Source of the DNA: Paenibacillus polymyxa
GTDB lineage: Bacteria > Bacillota > Bacilli > Paenibacillales > Paenibacillaceae
Direction of reading: 5' to 3'
Assembly: GCF_018614975.1 (NCBI RefSeq)
Contig: NZ_JAGGNR010000037.1
Location: 38,059 to 102,058, forward strand
Length of the DNA stretch: 64,000 nt
In this document: in pieces, positions 33,397-42,455 of the stretch
How the letters are laid out: each line of letters starts with the position of its first letter
How positions within the stretch are numbered: the first letter of the stretch is position 1
Position numbers and translations under genes: made by a program
The notes under the pieces: model-generated
Database searches by the model: none
The model's input: the letters and a program-made list of their open reading frames with translations, nothing else
Told to the model about the DNA's origin: nothing

Positions 33397-33527
33397 GGCG
33401 TCGCCCCCTTTCGGATAGTTTCGCCGTGCCGACAATCCCATCGCTTTGTTTTCTCTACTACACCATAATTATCCTATCGCATTATCCATGTATTATGCTT
33501 TCTTTCCTATGGTCAATCGCCACTTAA

Positions 33528-35627
33528 CTATTGAACCTGCCACAATGCAGGGACATTGGATGGCTCCCACCCAGGCAAGGAGGTGTGGGACTGCAGACAT
33601 TTATACGTCTTGCCGCTATAGGTGACCAGCTGTCCTACAGTATAGGCTGTACTCGCCTGCCAGGCGGAAACGCCCGGATTTGTCGTTCCTGTTGTTGTTC
33701 TCACGGTCACTGCATTGCTCGCAGCAGAACCATTCCCCGCCGCATCCTTTGCTTTTACCGTAAAGGTATACGAGGTATCCGCTGCAAGCCCGCTGATCGT
33801 TGCTGTCGTTCCGGTCACGGATGTCGCCAGAGCCGCTCCATTGTACACATCATAACCCGTTACACCCACGTTATCCGTGGATGCCGCCCAGCTCAGCGTT
33901 ATGCTGGATGTTGTTTGCGCCGTTGATGCCAGGTTCGTCGGTGCAGTTGGCGCTTGCGTATCACCTCCCGGTTGAATCGTAGTGCTCACGGTTACAACAT
34001 TACTGGCTGCAGACAGATTGCCTGCAGCATCCTTTGCTTTGATCGTAAAGGTATAAGAAGTGCCCGCTGACAGGCCGCTTATTGTTGCAGTCGTTCCGGT
34101 GACGGATGTTGCAAGATTACTACCATAATAGACGTTATAACCGGTAACCCCTACATTATCCGTTGAAGCATTCCAAGCCAGCGTCACCGAGGTAGCCGTC
34201 ACGCCTGTCGAACGGGCATTACCGGGTACGCTTGGCGCCGTCGTATCTGCTGGAGGCACTGTACCTCCGGTAGGCAGATCGGCTTTCAGTTTATTTTGGA
34301 GTGTTTTGTTCCGGTCACCGCTAAGTTCCCAGAACATCGCTCCGCCAAGTCCTTTGCTCTTGATATAAGCGGTTTTATATCCAACTGACTCCGCATCATC
34401 ATAGCTAATAAAACGCTTGTTGGTCGCATTATAGAGATATGGCACCTTGGCCGTGTCATTCCAGTAACGCGTGTACCCGTTTTTGTTAATGTAGTTGGTC
34501 TCCAGATCATAGAAATCAAAGGAGCCTGCTTCCCATGTTCCAACGGAAGAACCTCCCGCGCAGGTCTGATACTGGCCATTGCCCGCCTGTGCGCAGCCAT
34601 CCCAGCCGCGGCCATAGAATGGAACACCAAGCACAAGTTTGGCGGCTGGTACGCCAGCATTCAAATGCCCTTGTGCTCCGGCAGCCACATTAAATGTATT
34701 GGCATCTGGCACCCCAGCAGCCGAAGCCGCTGGGTCATAGTTCAACGGCGCGTTATGCGCGCTGACTTTTTGCCAGGCCCCGTTAAAATCGTATGTCATA
34801 ATATTAATCCAGTCGACGATGGCAGCTATATTGGCAAGCTCAGTATTCGCAGCATAAGTCGTCGATGCACCGCTTGCAATCGTAAGCAGATACTGCTTGC
34901 CGTCCACAGCTCCGGCAGCATCCAGCTTCTCACGAATTTTGCTCAGAAGCAGTGTGTAATTCTGCTTATCCTCAGGACGTTTGCTATTACCATCGAGCCC
35001 GCCAGATACCGGGTACTCCCAGTCCAGATCCACCCCGTCAAAATTGTACTTCCGCAGAAAGTCCACGGCAGAGTTCGCAAATACCTCTCGGGTTGCAGCA
35101 GTCGCAGCTACATCAGAGAAGCGGTTGGACCATGTCCATCCTCCCACGGAGATGATTGTCTTCAGATTAGGATTGATCTGTTTCAGCTTGTTAAGCTGAT
35201 TGATATTGCCTGCAATGGGCTGATCCCACGTATCCCCTGCAAATGTTTTCCCCGTATCGATCCAAGGATCGCCAAGCACGATTGTTCCGTTGGGCACATT
35301 AATCGTCTGGCTCTTTTCATTCTGACAAGTCCAAGTTACAGGATTTGGCCCCGAAGGGTCCGGATTTCCATGAATACCGTTCCAGCAAATATCGGCAAAA
35401 GCATAGTTGATATGCGTGACTTTGGTTGGGTCGATATCCGTTACATTATAGTTTCTCCCATACGCAGCCCAGGACGGGTAGTAACCAACAATTTTATAAG
35501 AATCTGCAGCTGCTGCCGTAGTTGGTTGGAGCGCAAAAGAAGGAATAATGACGGATAAGAGCAGGGATAGACCCATGAGAAACTTTGCGGTTTTCTTAAA
35601 AGCAGTGTGTTTATTTAAATGTATCAT
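33528..35627 (-). CDS. GH18 chitinase with two FN3 domains and CBM5/12
   Basis: This 699-aa secreted chitinase has a signal peptide (FLMGLSLLLSVIIPSFAL, cleavage near AAA|DS). The GH18 domain spans about residues 43-455 with YYPSWAAYGR, SVGGWTWS and the catalytic motif FDGVDLDWEYP (intact DxxDxDxE). MTYDFNGAWQ, GVPFYGRGW and GAMFWELSGD follow. Two fibronectin III domains come next (each with LxWNASTDNVGVTGYxVY), then a CBM5/12 chitin-binding domain (AWQASTAYTVGQLVTYSGK ... WEP..PALWQ). This is the ChiA1-like layout. Its ATG follows directly on the TAG of the upstream chitinase, with AAGGAGG inside that gene, so translation is coupled. Confidence 0.96.
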   Translation of the reverse strand: MIHLNKHTAFKKTAKFLMGLSLLLSVIIPSFALQPTTAAAADSYKIVGYYPSWAAYGRNYNVTDIDPTKVTHINYAFADICWNGIHGNPDPSGPNPVTWTCQNEKSQTINVPNGTIVLGDPWIDTGKTFAGDTWDQPIAGNINQLNKLKQINPNLKTIISVGGWTWSNRFSDVAATAATREVFANSAVDFLRKYNFDGVDLDWEYPVSGGLDGNSKRPEDKQNYTLLLSKIREKLDAAGAVDGKQYLLTIASGASTTYAANTELANIAAIVDWINIMTYDFNGAWQKVSAHNAPLNYDPAASAAGVPDANTFNVAAGAQGHLNAGVPAAKLVLGVPFYGRGWDGCAQAGNGQYQTCAGGSSVGTWEAGSFDFYDLETNYINKNGYTRYWNDTAKVPYLYNATNKRFISYDDAESVGYKTAYIKSKGLGGAMFWELSGDRNKTLQNKLKADLPTGGTVPPADTTAPSVPGNARSTGVTATSVTLAWNASTDNVGVTGYNVYYGSNLATSVTGTTATISGLSAGTSYTFTIKAKDAAGNLSAASNVVTVSTTIQPGGDTQAPTAPTNLASTAQTTSSITLSWAASTDNVGVTGYDVYNGAALATSVTGTTATISGLAADTSYTFTVKAKDAAGNGSAASNAVTVRTTTGTTNPGVSAWQASTAYTVGQLVTYSGKTYKCLQSHTSLPGWEPSNVPALWQVQ

Positions 35628-37199
35628 CTAATACACAACCTCCTTTTTCATTTGCGTACTCAGCCCGCTCAGGAACGGACGATGTGCGCTCGAAAACTGG
35701 TTATTCGTATATGCGTCCCAGTTGATTGACCAGGTCATAATCCCTTTTATCCCCGCATAGCCCGCAGGCTGGCGCAAAGTATAGGAGCCGCCGTACGACA
35801 CACCTTTGATCAGGTAATTCAGTGCCTTCTGCAAATCGGCTGGCGTTGTATAACCACCTCCGGCAGCCTGTTGGGAAGCCGGCACACCGATGGCAAGCTG
35901 ATCCGGTCGCAAGGGACTAAAAAATGGGCCTGTGCTGCCGCCTACATGAAAGCCTTGAAGCAGCATCTCCGTCATGGCCACATGGAAATCAGCTGTTCCT
36001 TGGGCGTAAGAGCGTCCATCCAGCCCTACCATGGAGCCCGTGTTATAGTGCTGTACATGAAGCAGGGTCAGGTCATTACGCAAAGCATGGATGACTGGCA
36101 AGTATGCTCCCCAAGGACCGCCGTAGCTTAGATATCCACCCTGTACATAGGCCGTCTCCGGCGCAGCCGTCAGGATGAAATTGGCGCCGAAGTGTGACTT
36201 AACCGCTTTCACGCCTTGGATGAGGTTAACAATTTTCGGTGTAGTTGGACTACGGAAATCGGTATCCCCTGCATTCAGAGACAGAGAACTTCCTTCCAGA
36301 TCGATGTCTAGACCATTGAAACCATAGGTGGAAATGATTGATTTTAATGAATCTTCGAATTGCTGTCTCTTGATCGCATCGGTAAGCTCAATGGTACCGT
36401 TGGCTCCCCCCATGGAAAGCAGTACTTTTTTCCCCTGGCTTTGAAGGTAGGCAATATCAGACTTGAATTCGGCTACCGTTGCATTATATGGAGTAAAAGC
36501 AAGCGTTCCGCTACCATGTGAAATCGGTTCGGCAAAGGAGACATTAATGACGTCATAGGCTGTTGATACGTTACGAAGTCTGATATTCGTTGAACCATTG
36601 TCGAAGTTATGCCAGTAGCCGATCAGCCATTTGCTGCCGGTTGGCCCGGGATTAGAAGATCCATTGGAAGTTGTTACACTGAGGGAGGTGCTCGCAGCGG
36701 ATATATTGCCTGCGGCATCTTTGGCCTTTACTGTAAAAACATAAGTCGTGCCTGCTGTCAGTCCCGTGACTACAGCCGTTGTAGTTGAAGTATTTGTCAC
36801 AAGAACGCCGTTCCGGTACACCTCATATCCCGCTACGCCCACATTATCCGTGGATGCATTCCAGGAAAGACTCACGGAGGTGTCCGTGATGGAGGATGAA
36901 GTCAGACCCGCAGGAACAGAAGGTGGTGCCGTGTCTGGCGTTGGCGTTTCCCCTCCCGAACCTTCCCCGACGTATTTCCACAACGCGGGCACAACAGAGG
37001 GCTCCCATCCGGTCAACGCCGTGTGGGCCTGAATACACTCATAATCTTTATTTTGATATGTGACGAGGTCTCCATTCTTGTATGCGGTGCCTGCCTGCCA
37101 CTGGGCGGCGGCATCGGCTCTCGGTGCAAACCACAAAATAAGTAGAAGAAATGCCAAAGCAAATGTAATAATCGGGCGGAATCGAACAGCTTGATTCAA
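35628..37199 (-). CDS. GH18 chitinase with N-terminal CBM5/12 and FN3
   Basis: From TTG 37199 (AGGAGGG 7 nt upstream) the product is 523 aa. A signal peptide (IITFALAFLLLILWFAP, cleavage near DAAA) is followed by CBM5/12 (AQWQAGTAYKNGDLVTYQ ... WEPSVVPALW). One FN3 domain and a GH18 domain of the ChiD type come next (WLIGYWHNFDNGS, VLLSMGGANG, YGFNGLDIDLEG). The catalytic Glu is present but the first Asp of DxxDxDxE is Asn. IMTWSINWDAY closes the barrel. The longer upstream reading frame lacks a ribosome site. It is first of the two-chitinase operon. Confidence 0.94.
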   Translation of the reverse strand: MNQAVRFRPIITFALAFLLLILWFAPRADAAAQWQAGTAYKNGDLVTYQNKDYECIQAHTALTGWEPSVVPALWKYVGEGSGGETPTPDTAPPSVPAGLTSSSITDTSVSLSWNASTDNVGVAGYEVYRNGVLVTNTSTTTAVVTGLTAGTTYVFTVKAKDAAGNISAASTSLSVTTSNGSSNPGPTGSKWLIGYWHNFDNGSTNIRLRNVSTAYDVINVSFAEPISHGSGTLAFTPYNATVAEFKSDIAYLQSQGKKVLLSMGGANGTIELTDAIKRQQFEDSLKSIISTYGFNGLDIDLEGSSLSLNAGDTDFRSPTTPKIVNLIQGVKAVKSHFGANFILTAAPETAYVQGGYLSYGGPWGAYLPVIHALRNDLTLLHVQHYNTGSMVGLDGRSYAQGTADFHVAMTEMLLQGFHVGGSTGPFFSPLRPDQLAIGVPASQQAAGGGYTTPADLQKALNYLIKGVSYGGSYTLRQPAGYAGIKGIMTWSINWDAYTNNQFSSAHRPFLSGLSTQMKKEVVY

Positions 37200-37498
37200 G
37201 CAAAATCCCTCCTGTACTAAGGATACGTTCACCTTGCAAACAAAGGCATCCATCGTCCACCTGCATCTGATCTGTGATCGATTAGAGCCAACCTCATTCA
37301 GCCATCTGATGTTGCGTGTCACTTCACTCCCTTCCCTTGTCATAATGGACCTTCCCTCTCGTGTTCTTTTTTTGCAGGCAACATCCAATTTTACAGGGAA
37401 TTTACAGATCCTCACCCTGTATTTAATCAGTAAAATGCAAAAGAGATAAGGGATAAAATAGTTCTAAGGGGGGCGAAAAATGTAATATAGCGCACAAA
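37200..37498. other. Leader/promoter region of the chitinase operon
   Basis: About 300 nt between the chitinase start and the upstream terminator. I see no ORF with a ribosome site and no clear consensus promoter. A TTGCAT at about 37430 (minus strand) is the best -35 candidate. Confidence 0.3.
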
Positions 37499-37543
37499 AA
37501 AGGTTTTCTTTCAAGTCCTTAGGAGACTTGAAAGAAAACCTTT
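37499..37543 (-). terminator. Strong terminator of the pectin operon
   Basis: A 19-bp perfect stem runs AAAGGTTTTCTTTCAAGTC to GACTTGAAAGAAAACCTTT. On the minus strand it ends in TTTTTT, so it stops transcription from the pectinesterase gene before the chitinases. Confidence 0.9.
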
Positions 37544-37583
37544 GTTAGATATTGCGCAGAGAAGAGGGCGTATCTTACTGCCG

Positions 37584-38639
37584 CTACTCTCCTCTCTCTT
37601 CAAAAGGCTGCCATCCATCCACGCCGGACAGAATTAGAGATACAGTGTACTCGGCCGCTTCCTGTTCGGTCAGTATTTTGGCCCAAGGCACACGATCAGC
37701 AGCACATCCGGCACCAGGCCCGGCACTGTTATATTCCGCATACTGAACGGTCTGCTCTGCATCAGTCTTGTTCCAGTTGTGCCATCCCTCGCGCTTCACA
37801 TGAGCGCCGATCCAGCAGTTCAGAAAGCAGACTTTGGCATGATGACGCCAAGGTCTGCCCAGATACACCGACTGCGGTGGAGCATTGCTGGTCAGATCAC
37901 ATTCCAGAAATACATAGCCGTAACGCACATCCTCCGGCGTAGAGGCTGCGGTAATCCAACCGTTCACTTGTCCATCCGCAGCCTCCGCTTCAGTCAGGCG
38001 ATTCTTCGTAAAGATCTCGCAGCCCTTAAACACCACCGTAGCCGAACCAAAAATAAAATCGATATCACCTTCGATGTAACAGTCCTCGAAATACTGCCGC
38101 AGTTTGCGCCGCTCGGCACCATCGCGCGGCCCGCCAAAATAACTGCGATCCATGGGCTGCTCCGGCAGCGGGCCGGTGAAGATCGTATCCTGGTGACCGA
38201 TCAAACGACAGCGGCGAAAGGCCGCACGGTCTCCATCCACATAAACGGCCAGCGCCTGACCAACCTGCTTGCCCGGCCCGGCAGCATTTACGAAGGAAAT
38301 CCCCTCTGCCGTGAAATCGTCAGCACCGATAAAAGCCGTATAGGAATGAAACGTATGATATGGCGACCCGTCCGGGAATTTCTTGAGTGCATGATCATCA
38401 TACGTAATGATCGTCTGCTCCGCCCCCTCACCAATCAGGTGGATGCCCGGCTTCTCCATATGCAGCTTCTCATGATACACACCAGCCTTCACTCGAATTG
38501 GAACGGTTCCGATGCCATTCTCCGGCAGCGCATCGACTGCAGCCTGAATCGTCACATAATCCCCTGTCCCGTCTGAAGCAACCGTCAGACAGGGAGCCGA
38601 TGATTCCAATGCTGTATCTGGCAATCCCTGCTGCGTCAT
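37584..38639 (-). CDS. Pectinesterase (CE8 family)
   Basis: This 351-aa right-handed beta-helix enzyme removes methyl esters from pectin. Family motifs are complete: GDYVTIQAAVDALPE near residue 26, QALAVYVDGDRAAF near 127, GHQDTIF near 147, the catalytic Asp region YIEGDIDFIFGSATVVF near 190 and LGRPWR near 260. There is no signal peptide, so it acts inside the cell on imported oligomers, as in other Paenibacillus pectin operons. Its ATG overlaps the GH105 stop codon. It is the last gene of the operon. Confidence 0.94.
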   Translation of the reverse strand: MTQQGLPDTALESSAPCLTVASDGTGDYVTIQAAVDALPENGIGTVPIRVKAGVYHEKLHMEKPGIHLIGEGAEQTIITYDDHALKKFPDGSPYHTFHSYTAFIGADDFTAEGISFVNAAGPGKQVGQALAVYVDGDRAAFRRCRLIGHQDTIFTGPLPEQPMDRSYFGGPRDGAERRKLRQYFEDCYIEGDIDFIFGSATVVFKGCEIFTKNRLTEAEAADGQVNGWITAASTPEDVRYGYVFLECDLTSNAPPQSVYLGRPWRHHAKVCFLNCWIGAHVKREGWHNWNKTDAEQTVQYAEYNSAGPGAGCAADRVPWAKILTEQEAAEYTVSLILSGVDGWQPFEERGE

Positions 38640-39748
38640 GGCAATCGCTCCATTTCCAGCGCTGCCAGCAGAAGCGGAGCCACACCCATAAAGGAATCGC
38701 TTACAACCGCTTCGCTTACATAGTAGTTGTACGAGCCATCCCGATCCAGACTTAGTCCTGCGCCATGACAGATCCCGTTTAACCGAACGCCGTCAGCCGT
38801 CTCCTCCACCAATCTGGAGGAAAGTCCCTGCCATCCTTTCTCTGCCGCAGCTCTGAAATGCGGCTCCAGATACCTCAGCCGCACACCCTTCGCAAGTGCA
38901 TATACAAACATGCTTGACCCGGATGCTTCCAGATAGTTGCCTTTGCGGAAGCCCTGATCCAGCACTTGGAACCATAACCCGCTCTCCTGCTCCTGCACGC
39001 GCACCAAAGCATGGCACATTCGTTCAAAGATACCAATGATGGTTCCGCGCTTTGGATGATTCACGGGGAAATGCTCCACGCTGTCTACAATTGCCATGGC
39101 ATACCAGCCCATCGCCCGGCTCCAGAAGTGTGGCGAACAACCTGTCGATGAATCGGCCCAGACCTGCTCCCTCGATTCATCCCAGCCATGATAGAGCAGT
39201 CCGGTCCGCGGATCACGGTTCTGGCGTTCGATCAGCAGAATCTGATGTGCTACTTCATCCCATAACTCGGGACGATGAAATGTCTTCGCATACTCGGACA
39301 GAAAGGGAGATGACATATACAGGCCGTCCAGCCACATCTGGAATGGATAGATTTTTTTGTGCCAGAAGCCACCTTCTGATGTTCGGGGCTGCCCTGCGAG
39401 CTGTGCGGCCAAGAGATGCGCCGCTTCTGCGTAACGCTGATCTTCAGCACCATCCAGTAATGCAAACAGGTTTTTCCCCTGATTAATCTGATCCAGATTA
39501 TATTCTTCCACAGTATAGGTGCCAATAGAGCCGTCTGGCTGGATATACAGGTCCATATGTTTTTTCATAAAATCAACATACTCTTGCCTGCCATAATACT
39601 GCCCGGTTCGTGCCATCGCCATCAATGTCATGCCTTCCACGTATGCCCATCGTCCCGAAGGGAACGCATGATAACCGTCCCCGTCACATTGCTGGATGAT
39701 CGTTGCTGCAATTCGCTCAGACCAGGATAACTGCGTCTGTACCTGCAT
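38636..39748 (-). CDS. GH105 unsaturated rhamnogalacturonyl hydrolase (YteR/YesR-like)
   Basis: The 370-aa alpha6/alpha6-barrel enzyme cleaves unsaturated galacturonyl residues from rhamnogalacturonan or pectin oligomers made by lyases. Motifs: RWAYVEGMTLMAMARTGQYYG near residue 33, MWLDGLYMSSPFLSEYAK near 142 (the Asp is catalytic in the family), SRAMGWYAMAIVDSVEHFP near 210 and EASGSSMFVYALAKGVR near 278. ATG 39748 is preferred because GGAGG lies 8 nt upstream. It has no signal peptide and is intracellular. Confidence 0.93.
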   Translation of the reverse strand: MQVQTQLSWSERIAATIIQQCDGDGYHAFPSGRWAYVEGMTLMAMARTGQYYGRQEYVDFMKKHMDLYIQPDGSIGTYTVEEYNLDQINQGKNLFALLDGAEDQRYAEAAHLLAAQLAGQPRTSEGGFWHKKIYPFQMWLDGLYMSSPFLSEYAKTFHRPELWDEVAHQILLIERQNRDPRTGLLYHGWDESREQVWADSSTGCSPHFWSRAMGWYAMAIVDSVEHFPVNHPKRGTIIGIFERMCHALVRVQEQESGLWFQVLDQGFRKGNYLEASGSSMFVYALAKGVRLRYLEPHFRAAAEKGWQGLSSRLVEETADGVRLNGICHGAGLSLDRDGSYNYYVSEAVVSDSFMGVAPLLLAALEMERLP

Positions 39749-39774
39749 AAGCAATTCCTCCTTGAATGTTGTAC

Positions 39775-40758
39775 TCACCTAATACATGTATGACTAACTG
39801 CTGTTGAATTGCGAAGGTTCAGCTTGGGCTGAATGACTACCGGAACATCGACCTGTTCATCACGGATTAACGATACAATCAGCTCTGCAGCCTGCACAGC
39901 CAGTTCATCCAGAGACGGGCCAATCGTGGTCAAGGCCACTTCGGCATATTGCATATCCGGCAGATCATCATAACCGATTAACGAGATATCGCGTGGAACA
40001 CTGTACCCTGCCTCAAGCAATGCCCGGAGTGCACCTCGGGTGACCAGGTTGTTCAGTCCAATAAAAGCTGTCGGCGAATCCGGCCCAAACGCATGATTAC
40101 GTATGGCAAAATATCCGTCTTCCCAGGAGGAATACGCTGGCAGCACATGGTCTTCGTTGAAAGCCAGACCCGTACGCTGCAACGCTTCACGGTATCCCTC
40201 CAGCTTGACATGCTGGGAGTTGCCGATGAATCCGATTCGGCGGTGACCCAGCGATTTCAGATGCTCCACTGCTTTGAATAGCCCTTCTTTGCGATCAATC
40301 TTGATGTAAGGAGAGTTCGGCGCTTCATCTGTACCCAGCACAAAACATGGCATGTTGAGTGTTGCGAACTTTTTCCAGAACATCTCCCGATTGTCCAGTG
40401 CATAGTCCCACAGAATACATCCGTCCACGCGCAGCTGGCTGAAGACATCCACGCCATCATCGGCCACAACCAGGATCATCTGATATCCCCGCTTCTTCAG
40501 CTCGGTATGCAGACGGCCGGAGATGTTCGAGAATAACGGATTGCTCAGCTCATCCAGCACAAAACCGATGATGTTGCTCCTGCCGGTGGAGAGCTGCCGG
40601 GCCAGCATGTTTTTCCGATATTGATGTTTCTCCGCGACCGCAAGCACCTTCTGCTTTGTTGCCGGTTTGATTCGGGGATCATCATTCAGCGCCTTCGATA
40701 CCGTGCTATAGCTCACCCCCGCCAGTTTGGCAATGTCTTTAATGGTTATCAAAATCAA
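39775..40758 (-). CDS. LacI family transcriptional regulator
   Basis: A 327-aa regulator with an N-terminal LacI helix-turn-helix (TIKDIAKLAGVSYSTVSKAL) and hinge helix (MLARQLSTG). A periplasmic-binding-like effector domain follows (NIIGFVLDELSNPLFSNISG, GHRRIGFIGNSQ, SLIGYDDLP). It starts at TTG behind AGAGGTG. It lies inside the pectin ABC operon, so it probably autoregulates that operon through the palindrome at 44486-44503. The effector is likely a galacturonide or rhamnogalacturonide. This is inference. Confidence 0.93.
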   Translation of the reverse strand: MILITIKDIAKLAGVSYSTVSKALNDDPRIKPATKQKVLAVAEKHQYRKNMLARQLSTGRSNIIGFVLDELSNPLFSNISGRLHTELKKRGYQMILVVADDGVDVFSQLRVDGCILWDYALDNREMFWKKFATLNMPCFVLGTDEAPNSPYIKIDRKEGLFKAVEHLKSLGHRRIGFIGNSQHVKLEGYREALQRTGLAFNEDHVLPAYSSWEDGYFAIRNHAFGPDSPTAFIGLNNLVTRGALRALLEAGYSVPRDISLIGYDDLPDMQYAEVALTTIGPSLDELAVQAAELIVSLIRDEQVDVPVVIQPKLNLRNSTAVSHTCIR

Positions 40759-40791
40759 TCAACACCTCTCATACGCCTGAAACCCTAATTC

Positions 40792-42387
40792 CTATTTCTG
40801 TGCAGCCTTATAACGATCATATTGTGCCTGTCTGCCCGCAATAACCTGCTCTATATTCATCTTTTTCAACGTCTCAATATAACTGTCAAACTGGTCCAGA
40901 CTGGCGTCACCGCTAATAAACTTAAAGTTCATCTCTTCCACATATGTGGTGATGTCAGGCATCGCCATGCTTTCCACACTCGCTTCATCCGGCAGGGCAT
41001 AGACAAACGGGAACGGTTCGCGCACATACGGCTCCAGTTCCTTATCCATCTTTGCATGCCAAGGAGCTACGACGGAATCAGCAGAATCGGTGGATTGGAT
41101 GTTCGGCAGATTCACCGGACCAATGCCGAGCTTCTGGATGTATTCATTGTCCTTGCCTTTGTCCGTGAATGTCTTCACGCCGTTCTCTTCCGTATACGTT
41201 TCATCCTTGATGCCCCACGTATAATACGTCTGTGCTTCCTCACTCACTGCATAATCCAGGAAGCGGAAAGCAAGTTCGGGATTTTTACTATCACGTGTAA
41301 TGCCAAAGATGCCACTCACTGGTGTACGTCCTACGTAGAACTGATCGCCATGCGGTCCTTTCAGTGGTAAAATGCCTTTGATGATTGGCTCTTCCGGATT
41401 GTAATCCTTGAACAGCGGGCTGTAGACCATCGACATATACCAGCTAAAATTAAACGTTGCTCCCGTCACATCCTGAGAGATGCGCGACGTGACCTGATCA
41501 CTCGTGGTACTCGCATAATCCACCCCAAGCAGACCTTCCTTGTACAGTCCGTTCAGATAGGTCAAGTACTCCTTGTAGGCAGGCTCATAATAGCTGAAAT
41601 GTACCTTGCCCTGATCGTCTGCATAGAACTGGTTGGACAGGTCGAGACCAAACGCGGGGCCAAAGGCCATTGACACAAATTTTGCTTCCATGGACAGCGG
41701 AATCTCATCGGCTTTTCCGTTGCCGTTCGGGTCGTCTGTCTTGAACTTGCGCAGCATCGCCGTGAATTCATCCAGCGTGGTCGGCTCGCTTAATCCCAGC
41801 TTATCAAGCCAGCGCACATTGACCATAAATACCGGCATGTAGTTTCGGGTTAACGTCTGCTGCGGGATATAATACATTTTACCATCTGGCGTTGTTAAAC
41901 TGGCTTTGACCGAAGGCGACTTTTCATATATTTTTTTGAGATTCACGCCGTATTTCTCCACCAGATCATTAATCGGAATGAATAGACCGCTGTTAATGTA
42001 CTTCATCAGCTGATCCTGATCCGGCAGGTACACGATATCGGGCAAGCCGGTACCGGCAGCCAGCCTCGGATTTACGGCATCCGCATAGTTCTGCGGCGGA
42101 ATCAGATCCCAATCCACCGTCACACCGGCTTTGCTCTCAATTTTCTTGACGATGGCTGCGGTGGACAAGTCCACGTTGGTCGTCCAAGCGTTGGTGCCGA
42201 GAATAGACAACTTGGCGTCCGGCTGATCCGTCACCGGCCCTGCTCCGGTATAATTGAAGGCTGGCTCCGAACTGGACGGGGTGCTCCCCGCATCAGTTCC
42301 CGCCCCTGTTCCGCCGCTACATCCCGCCAGGCTGATTGCCAGTATCGCTGCGATTACACTTTTTCTTCCTGCCCCTTTAAATCTCAT
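40792..42387 (-). CDS. ABC transporter extracellular solute-binding lipoprotein (LplA/YtcQ-like)
   Basis: A 531-aa lipoprotein with a type II signal (AAILAISLAGC, lipidated Cys23) and a Gly/Ser-rich linker. A large binding domain follows (LSILGTNAWTTNVDLSTAAI, YLPDQDQLMKYINSGLFIPI, TTLDEFTAMLRKFKTDDPNG, which matches the 'DPNGNGKADEIPLS' calcium-like loop typical of these proteins). The LplA class of about 500-560 aa fits. It works with the two permeases upstream. Sugar oligomer import is inferred from the operon. Confidence 0.92.
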   Translation of the reverse strand: MRFKGAGRKSVIAAILAISLAGCSGGTGAGTDAGSTPSSSEPAFNYTGAGPVTDQPDAKLSILGTNAWTTNVDLSTAAIVKKIESKAGVTVDWDLIPPQNYADAVNPRLAAGTGLPDIVYLPDQDQLMKYINSGLFIPINDLVEKYGVNLKKIYEKSPSVKASLTTPDGKMYYIPQQTLTRNYMPVFMVNVRWLDKLGLSEPTTLDEFTAMLRKFKTDDPNGNGKADEIPLSMEAKFVSMAFGPAFGLDLSNQFYADDQGKVHFSYYEPAYKEYLTYLNGLYKEGLLGVDYASTTSDQVTSRISQDVTGATFNFSWYMSMVYSPLFKDYNPEEPIIKGILPLKGPHGDQFYVGRTPVSGIFGITRDSKNPELAFRFLDYAVSEEAQTYYTWGIKDETYTEENGVKTFTDKGKDNEYIQKLGIGPVNLPNIQSTDSADSVVAPWHAKMDKELEPYVREPFPFVYALPDEASVESMAMPDITTYVEEMNFKFISGDASLDQFDSYIETLKKMNIEQVIAGRQAQYDRYKAAQK

Positions 42388-42455
42388 CCATCATTCCTCC
42401 TTGGTATGAACCATTTTGAACTCCCTTGAATGACATGACACTTAAGCAATAAAAG

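Noticed and set aside
36748..37415. Longer N-terminus (72 extra residues) for the first chitinase
   Set aside because: The extension precedes the signal peptide and has no ribosome site. TTG 37199 has a perfect one.
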